From Hexactinellida sp. DTS-2022 (Eukaryota; Porifera; Hexactinellida), in NCBI GenBank assembly GCA_028753945.1, contig JAPNXP010000002.1:5146001-5210000 (forward strand): DNA of 64,000 nt, given 5' to 3'. Of the stretch, positions 57,621 through 64,000 are shown piece by piece. The notes beneath the pieces were generated by a model. The model saw only the letters and a program-made list of their open reading frames with translations. It was not told the origin of the DNA and ran no database searches. The translations under genes and the position numbers were made by a program. The number at the start of each line of letters is the position of its first letter. Within the stretch, counting starts at the first letter, position 1.

Positions 57621-58847
57621 GGATGCTTGCCGCCAAAAGTGTATTAGCCCTATGGGTAGTTTTACGATTATTTTGGATATTGAGCTGAAATTCTCCATTA
57701 TTGCCTGTAATAGCCCAACTAAGCATATAATCATGACTTTTGAACTTTTTATGAGCAATTTTCAGAATTCCATCATATTACGTGGCGGATGGCTTCCTAT
57801 CTCCGTAATACTAAATATTGTATAGGCGTAGAATATTATCATAAAAACTGTTAGAGCTCAAGTTCTAAAATTTGCTGAGTATATACAGCACTACTATAGG
57901 AAGAAAATTGACCATTTTCAGACTGATCCATTCACAAATATTTATTTTGGATAAAAATACCCTAAACATGCGGACATTAGTTCGAAAAGATCGATTTTTA
58001 GCCAATTTTTCGAGGACATGTCACGCAATATAAGTTCGTTTTGTTCAATCAAGGTCAAATATATAGTAACCGTTATATACTAATATGTCCCAAATTTTTG
58101 GCGACTTTTGATATTTATTTTATAAAAAACAATTGGTCAAAGGTCAGAAATCTCTGTTTTGAGTTATTAAGGGTCAAAGTTTTCCGAATAAAACACTCTC
58201 TAACTAAGATATTACAAGGTGTTTCATCCCTGTATGGAAGGAGTATGTAAGCTTTTATTCGTACGATAAGCTTTACATGTATTCAGTCATTTTTCGTAAC
58301 TAAATGACTTGATATATATCCATTTATGCAAGTCCACTTTATTTTGGGACACCAGCTGGAATAGGAATTTGATGTAATTGGCTGTGAGAATTGTTCGAAA
58401 TTCAACAGAAAGTTCATTCCAGCAATGTTTTGAACTACAATGTACATGCACCATATATATGTGTGGAATCTTTCAATTGAATTGCTGTATATCCCAGAAT
58501 AATTAAAATGATAGTCACCATAGAGATTCGAACCCATAACCTCAAATATACATTCTCCATATGCTTTCCACCGTGCCATTGATACATATTAGTAATATAT
58601 GAACTGATCTTAGTATCAAAATGCACATAAATAACCATCAATGGTGATAAATGTGAGGAATGTTCACTTAATCACCAATGTCATCAAAAATGACGTCACT
58701 AATAATGCACTTTTGAGCAAAAATATTCTAGATTTTTGAAAATTTGCACTTCCAACAAAATTCCGGGTTATCTTTGCATGTTATTTCACAATAATCGACA
58801 CTTAAATTTTTGAAGTTAAATACCGGATAATTTGGCGGCAAGCATCC
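57621..58847. mobile_element. TTAA-type element nested in the Academ-like element
   Basis: Ends GGATGCTTGCCGCCAAA and inverse TTTGGCGGCAAGCATCC, flanked by TTAA (57617-57620, 58848-58851). 1,227 bp, non-coding. It sits between exon 1 and the right TIR, so it post-dates the Academ-like insertion or travelled with it. Confidence 0.85.
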
Positions 58848-58878
58848 TTAATAATAGAATAAAATAGAATATTTTTAG

Positions 58879-59183
58879 AATAAACATATATAAGCGATCG
58901 TAACTTTTGACTCTTTAGTATAACATGTGTAGTTCCTATATGAAAATCACTCTCCTCTTCTAGCTCTTTCGAATGAGCTATTTAGATTAAGTATACGATC
59001 AAATTTAATTTTTTATCACCATTAAATATGACGTCATCGCTTTTGTTAAATAGGACGTCGTCGGCGAAATTTTTAACAAGGTACCAGGTTCCATTTTGAA
59101 TCTGAGATGATGAATAATAATAATCTGAAGAGAAAAACTTGACAGCGAACATTGCTAGATTTTTCTGTCAGATTCCCCGTATA
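58879..59183 (-). repeat. Right 305-bp TIR of the Academ-like element
   Basis: Inverse of the left TIR with about two substitutions; equal length, no indel. Confidence 0.92.
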
Positions 59184-59186
59184 GAT

Positions 59187-59519
59187 ATATCGCTGTTAAC
59201 ATGTAAGTAATCCTGTGATTCTAAACTTGAATAATGACGACTATCTTATAAGTCATCAGATCTCAAAAATTGAACAAATCCGATTCACTAAACGAAAGTT
59301 ACATCTTTTTAAAAAAATCGGCAAATTTGTTTTTGATGAACCATGGATAACGAAAAATTACATATATTTGAGTTATATCTATCACAACTCTGTATTAGTC
59401 AAACCAAATATACTAAAATAGATATTATTTAGTCTAATATCTTCTTTCGGGTATTTCTACGGTGAAATTATGACATTTATAATTTAGAAAAGCAAGTGGC
59501 GGGCTAGTGGAGCAGTTCA
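59187..59519. other. No recognisable feature
   Basis: AT-rich flank of the Academ-like element. A 68-codon open frame (59,215-59,421 +) has no recognisable similarity. Confidence 0.4.
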
Positions 59520-59830
59520 CTTTTCTGCTACGTCATCATAACAATTTCTGAAAATTTTGATTTTTTCAATGAAATCTATAGAGAGTACAAAACCATGTCT
59601 AAATCCCAATTTTCTTGAAATTTGAATTATTTGATCGACCTGTTTTCCTCCTGGCACAACGTGTATCAGTAGGCAGTCTACAGTTAAAAGAGTGGATACA
59701 CCATTTTTGATGATGCCATTCAATTCGCAGCTATCAATAACCCACATGCATTTAATACTTCTCATATGTCTATCTGCAACCAGGATACCTATTCTTTACT
59801 AACTCCCATTTTAAACCACTGTGTATTGTA
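59520..59830. repeat. Family C-related repeat
   Basis: 59,520-59,695 resembles 5,586-5,750; 59,700-59,820 resembles 44,030-44,068 plus 45,386-45,470 without the hAT insertion (CAGCTATCAATAACCC kept as a single copy). Confidence 0.65.
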
Positions 59831-59879
59831 TAATATTAATAACAAAATATTGATGAAATTTTTACCCAACACCATACGA

Positions 59880-60135
59880 GCACGACCAAAATACATTAAC
59901 TTTGAACACGAAAACGACACGAACGTTTTGGCACAACACGACACGAACACGACACGAACAGGACACGAACACGACACGAGACATGAACCTTAAACACGAC
60001 ACGAAGACGAAAACTATGCCCTAACACGACACAAACACGACTTTGTGTCGTGTCGTGTTCATGTTCGTGTCGTATCCGTGTCTTGTCGCTCGGCTCTAAT
60101 CGGTATACCAGGTCCCGAGGCCCGGCCCGGCCCAT
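59880..60135. repeat. ACACGACACGA array, inverted in two halves
   Basis: 59,925-60,040 has direct ACGACACGA-ACACG units; 60,040-60,090 has their inverse (TTTGTGTCGTGTCGTG…), followed by GGCCCGGCCCGGCCC at 60,118-60,134. The arrangement resembles a hAT MITE with subterminal motif arrays. No target duplication was resolved. Confidence 0.7.
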
Positions 60136-60229
60136 AGTATGTACTATATTGTGACGATCTTTTTATAGAAATATTCAAGCTGTTTCTCGATAATGAAATG
60201 GTACTATTTATCCTTTCGATGACAAATCA

Positions 60230-60840
60230 AAAGCTATTTGCTTATGTTACTTCTCATCCTACAATGGCTAGTAATATGTAGTATCAGCGCATAACCCTGG
60301 AAGAAATGTATGCCTTTTTTGGGATTAATGGTTGAGACTGGAGTACTTCGAATTTTCAGACAACCAGTGGATAATTTGTGGTGTAGTGATCCCAATAAAT
60401 TGAGACCAATCTTCCTTGCAACAATGCTCCGCGATCGTTTTAAAGCCAATTTGCGTTTTTAGGCTTTGACGTTTCAAGTACCCGAGAAGTAAGACAGAAA
60501 GACGATAAACTTGCTCCTATCAGATAATTTTTCGATTTAACAAGTAACAATTTGTTTTTGTGTTATTCTCGAAGTGAATGGATGACGGTTGACGAACATC
60601 TGTGTAGATATAGGGACAGGTGCTCATTTAAGCAATTCATCCCATCTAAGCCCGACCGCAATGGCCTAAAGATTTTCGTTTTGGCTGACTCGGGCAATTA
60701 TTATCCTGTCAATTTAGAAGTATACATTGGGAAACAGTCTGTCAGCTATAAACCGGAAGATTTAGTGACGATACTCTGTGATGTACTGAAATCATGTCAC
60801 ATTGTTTGCGGTGATAATTACTTTTCTTCAATATTATAAT
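60230..60840 (+). pseudogene. piggyBac transposase remnant
   Basis: Two plus-strand pieces in different frames. 60,290-60,460 encodes LEEMYAFFG then, after a frameshift at a T-run, LMVETGVLR … LRPIFLATMLRDRF, matching the piggyBac core start (…AFIGLLIxMG … MSRDRF). 60,552-60,839 encodes MTVDEHLCRYRDRCSFKQF, then IPSKPDRNGLKIF … EVYIGKQ … CGDNYFSS, matching the piggyBac T-x-DE…RQYMPxKPxKxGxK…YxG…TDNFFTS segment including its first catalytic-region Asp. The N-terminus, remaining catalytic part and Cys-rich tail are missing. Confidence 0.85.
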
Positions 60841-60888
60841 CTAACTCACTGTTGAGCCAATATTATATTAATTACCTTGGAACTCTAA

Positions 60889-61606
60889 GGTTAAATTACT
60901 GCAGATTCTTGCAAAAAAACATAAATTTCGTATTGATGTTAGGTGTCTGATTTTCACATATATGATAGAAGACATTATAACTATATCGAAACTTAAAACG
61001 AAATCGAATTATATTCTATAAATTCGATTTTATGGGGCGTGTAGTTTTAATGTAATACAAAAGTCCCATAGGGGGATTCCTTAATACTCCAGATGATAAG
61101 TGTGTGGTTTGCCAGAAAATTATTAGCTAAAGACATCTTCTGTGCGATATATCACATAGATCATCGTTATGGGCGGTTGATGGCCGGTTTAGAATTTTGA
61201 TTTACCAAAATTAAAAAAATTGCGACCTTTTGAACTCAAAAGAATATTTAAAAGGTCATGTTTTTATGCAATATTTGTTAAAATGTTTGAAAAAATATAT
61301 TCAGAGTCATAATTCAAAAATGTAAACCAACTACCAACTCCGTACGCTTATAATGATTCAATATTGATTCTGATAACAAAACATTGATGGCCGCATTGCC
61401 AAAATACCGCATAATAACGACCACCACTTTTGGAAATCGCCCTATGGGAGATTTGCATTAGCCAAATATTGAAACCGACAAAAAATAAAAATTATAATAG
61501 ATAGAGACATTTTCTTTTTAGTTTATTGCTTTGTATCTTATAGCGATCTATTTCTCTCAATTACAGATAAAAACAAGAAATTTCATTCACGTGGGAAAAT
61601 TTAACC
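60889..61606. mobile_element. TTAA-type MITE, family A, copy 3
   Basis: 718 bp with the family A ends (right end slightly diverged). The right flank TTAA (61607-61610) is intact; the left flank is CTAA (60885-60888). Collinear with 36,320-37,038. Confidence 0.85.
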
Positions 61607-61744
61607 TTAAGGCCCCTCTTTGGTTAATTTAGTAATTGAGATTAGACTGTTTTCGTATAGTACCCAGTAAAAATAGATGCATTTAAAATTTCAAGTGAAT
61701 CTGAGCCCTACTTTTGCTTGTAATACCATTTTAGTGCTTAGGAA

Positions 61745-62170
61745 TGTGTGTATAATCATGAAAAGGTCAATTTTCAATTAAAAATATATTTACATTTGGT
61801 TCAACTATTGCAAATTTGGTCTAAATTGTTCGAAACCAAGTCTAAACTAAAGAGGACATATGTAATTCGGGGAGATTTTTCAAACTAACCTCTAGCATAC
61901 AAACTTTGGGAGTTATAGCCCTTTGAAGTCACATTTAGACTGCCAATTTTTGCATTAGTCGACGATTTATGTAAATATGCGGCCCAAGTCGAACTTCAAA
62001 GATATAGAATTCTGAAAGTTTGCTTGGTATAAGTTAGTTTGAAAAATTCCCTAGAATTACATATGTCTTCATTAGTTCAGACTTGGTTTCAAACAATTTG
62101 GACCAAATTTGCAATAGCTGAACCAAAAATGAATCTATTTTTAATTTACTTTTCACACTATTATGAGCGT
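61745..62170. repeat. Foldback repeat with ~190-bp arms
   Basis: The left arm (61,745-61,940) is the imperfect inverse of 61,975-62,170 (e.g. AAACCAAGTCTAAACTAA against TTAGTTCAGACTTGGTTT). A third partial copy of the arm follows at 62,545-62,670 and another lies near 46,490-46,530. Confidence 0.8.
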
Positions 62171-62754
62171 ATTCCGGTGAATATATAGGATACCAATCTT
62201 TTCGAACTCGTTTTCAATTGTTAATCTAATGGGTTTGCAATATTACATTGATGTGATAGGAAATTAGTGCTAAGCTCTAGAGTTTATAGTTTTCGATAAA
62301 AATATATAATAAATCATCAAAAATGGGCATGCTTTATGCCCATATATGGTCATTTGGAAAAATTGTGCGAGTTAGGGTCATAAAATGTATTATGGAGGGA
62401 TGGGAAACAGGATATTGCGAGCATTTTGAAACCCAAAATTTTATTTATTGGACGACGGGTTTCTGAGATTCAATATAGAGATGTGAAAGGACCACCCAAT
62501 GAGTTGGAAGGTCAGAAAGTTTAAAATGCTCAAGCGTTCACAGTTTTTATCCAAATTGTTTGAAACCAAGTGTAAACTATTGAATATATATTTAATTTAG
62601 GAATGAGCCTTGATCTAAACTTTGCAATACAAACTTTCAGAGTTACTGCCCTTTCAAGTCAGACTTGGCACCTTGACAGTCCAAATCTGACTTCAAATGA
62701 CTATAACTCCGAACTTAATTTTTGGAATGTTGAAAATTTTGCTTTACAACCTAA
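62171..62754. other. No gene; scattered repeat fragments
   Basis: 62,325-62,400 resembles part of the TTAA element at 49,165-49,240 and carries CCATATATGG (62,340-62,349). 62,545-62,670 is a foldback-arm fragment. Confidence 0.45.
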
Positions 62755-63850
62755 GTAGATATGCAAATATACTTTTGTATGAATAACAACGAGATTGAAA
62801 ACAAATTAACAAAGGTAATAATTCTATCTTAGATAAACAAAGAGTTACAAAAGCATTCTAACACCCAATTATGTTTTGCTGCTCCCTACCATCCACAAAC
62901 AAACGGTCTTGACGAATCTAACAACAAATCAATTCAACAGTAAGCGATCAAAATATGGAATTTAGAATTAATGATTAAGATTGAACACTGTTACTTCATA
63001 CATTGTCCGCCATATTAAATTGTCTATCTAGACTATCTACTGCGATCCCCGGATTATGATCCAATCAGGTTGGTCAGGTTGAAACCAGACCAACAGTTTA
63101 TACAAAAAGTATTATGCAATTTGATCATATTTAGTCAGGTTGTACTACTAATACGCTTTCAATCTGACCAAATCAAATTAGACTGCAGGGGCATGATATT
63201 GTGATAATATGCAATTATTATTAAATTCGCCTTTAATTCTCTATCACCATTAGTAGGTTAAAGAAAATCTTGATGGGACATTTGTATCACTGGCGAGATT
63301 TCCTTGAAGCGGCTACATTTTCAATTAATAATAGAATTCGTGAAGCAACAGGATACTCTGCTCACGAGTTGATGTATGGAAGAAAGGCTCGTTTACCCAT
63401 AGAAGCAGAAAAAAGCTTTGGGGGAATCAGATGGAATTGATGACATTATATCTGCTACTAATGAAAAGTGGGATGAAGATGTTGATAAATTCATTGAGGC
63501 CTCCAAAAAGATAATTCAGAAAATCCATCAAGTGGCAGAAAATAACATTCGATCTGCTCAAAAGTCAATGAAGACGATTTATGACAAGAAGTTAAAGAAA
63601 GTTCCTAGGTAATGATTCTGATTTTCATGAATTGGCTAAAAATTTCACAATCTGTTTATTCGTATTAGGGAGCAGATACAACCCAGGAAAATTCGTTTTG
63701 GTCATCAATCAAGCAAAGGGTAAGCACTTATCGGGAAGCAAATATCAATCAAAATGGTCAGGTCCATATAAAGTGGAAGATGTTCATGGATCCATCGTCA
63801 AGGTTGCAATTGGTAGTAAGATGAGGAACTTTCAAATTGAATCTGTTTGA
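62755..63850 (+). pseudogene. Integrase (Ty3/gypsy or Ginger/GIN1-like) C-terminal part with introns
   Basis: Exonic pieces in order: NEIENKLTK (about 62,790); INKELQKHSNTQLCFAAPYH followed by PQTNGLDE (62,833-62,939); LMGHLYHWRDFLEAATFSI … YSAHELMYGRKARLPIEAE (63,257-63,415); GESDGIDDII … NIRSAQKSMKTIYDKK (63,418-63,608); and SRYNPGKFVLVINQAKGKHL … GPYKVEDV (63,674-63,850). They match the end of an rve integrase core (YHPQTNGLxE motif), the 'FxxMYGRxxRLPIE' region and the SH3-like C-terminal domain. A 317-bp GT-AG intron (62,940-63,256) and a 64-bp one (63,609-63,672) restore phase. A one-base shift at the A-run near 63,410 does not resolve by splicing, so it is probably a pseudogene. No LTR or TIR within the window. 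Confidence 0.65.
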
Positions 63851-64000
63851 CCATTTAAAAAGCGAAAAGAATCTACTACAAAAATATTCATAGATAAGGT
63901 GATTTTAAAATAATTTTGTTGATCATCACAACACAGTTTGGAATATCAATACTATATTCCTCATATTTTTGATCAATGACAAGCTTTAGATTTTCGATCT

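Larger units (their letters stand above)
52054..59183 (-). mobile_element. Near-complete Academ-like (XPG/PIN nuclease) DNA transposon
   Basis: A 7.13-kb element. Its TIRs, 52,054-52,358 and 58,879-59,183, are each 305 bp and differ at only about two positions. The 3-bp duplication GAT (52051-52053, 59184-59186) is confirmed by the related empty site at 46.6 kb. It codes on the minus strand for a three-exon protein with Cys/His zinc clusters and a FEN/XPG-like nuclease. XPG nuclease plus Cys-rich finger plus 3-4-bp duplications is the published description of Academ; I infer membership from that, with no helicase domain seen. A 1.2-kb TTAA element is inserted upstream of exon 1. Confidence 0.8.

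Noticed and set aside
62815-62832. An 18-nt GT…AG segment between NEIENKLTK and INKELQ that would act as an ultrashort intron
   Set aside because: Introns this small are known only in a few protists and nucleomorphs; in a decaying integrase copy a small insertion or mutation with a stop is more likely.

Overview
The window reads as an animal (probably invertebrate) nuclear genome. It is AT-rich and gene-poor. It carries metazoan-type DNA transposons (hAT, pogo/Tigger and other TA-inserting elements, piggyBac and other TTAA-inserting MITEs, P/THAP, Mutator-like, Ginger, an Academ-like element) plus a decayed reverse-transcriptase element and GT-AG introns. I cannot name a species. I found no convincing ordinary host gene: every recognisable protein-coding stretch belongs to, or derives from, a mobile element.

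Layout. 0-8.1 kb: a TTAA MITE (883-1602), then a large composite hAT unit (1718-8119) holding a Mutator-like transposase fragment with a PHD-type finger (2310-3209), a GGGTCA-rich hAT MITE, a copy of MITE family B and a Charlie-like hAT element. 8.2-13.6 kb: a Tigger-like MITE, a GGAAT tandem array, a long-TIR element, and a TA element carrying a nested hAT MITE inside a ~160-bp tandem repeat. 15.5-19.6 kb: an old hAT unit with three well-delimited nested MITEs. 20-22.3 kb: hairpins, a perfect palindrome and a second Tigger-like element. 23-28.4 kb (minus strand): a decayed retroelement with gag-like zinc knuckles and a divergent RT. 28.4-29.8 kb (minus): P-element/THAP transposase remnant. 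30.5-33.9 kb: a complete Ginger-type transposon with ~140-bp TIRs and an intact 810-codon integrase-like transposase that contains a 2A (ribosome-skipping) motif. 36-46 kb: TTAA and TA MITEs, two large foldbacks and a hAT transposase C-terminus. 46-51 kb: hAT-like motif arrays and TTAA elements. 52.05-59.18 kb: a nearly complete Academ-like (XPG/PIN-nuclease) transposon with 305-bp TIRs differing at about two positions, a 3-bp target duplication and a three-exon minus-strand gene. 59.5-61.6 kb: ACACGAC array, piggyBac pseudogene and a third copy of MITE A. 62.8-63.85 kb: integrase gene fragment, apparently with introns.

Mobility logic. Target duplications visible in the sequence assign most otherwise anonymous DNA: 8 bp for hAT, TA for Tc1/mariner/pogo, TTAA for piggyBac/Kolobok-like, and 3 bp GAT for the Academ-like element. 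In two cases a paralogous uninserted copy of the target lies in the same window (about 13.8 kb for the hAT foldback at 44.1 kb; about 46.6 kb for the Academ-like element), so those boundaries are well supported. Most MITEs have no source transposase here; the autonomous coding remnants seen are hAT (41.3 kb), piggyBac (60.2 kb), P, Mutator-like, Ginger and Academ-like.
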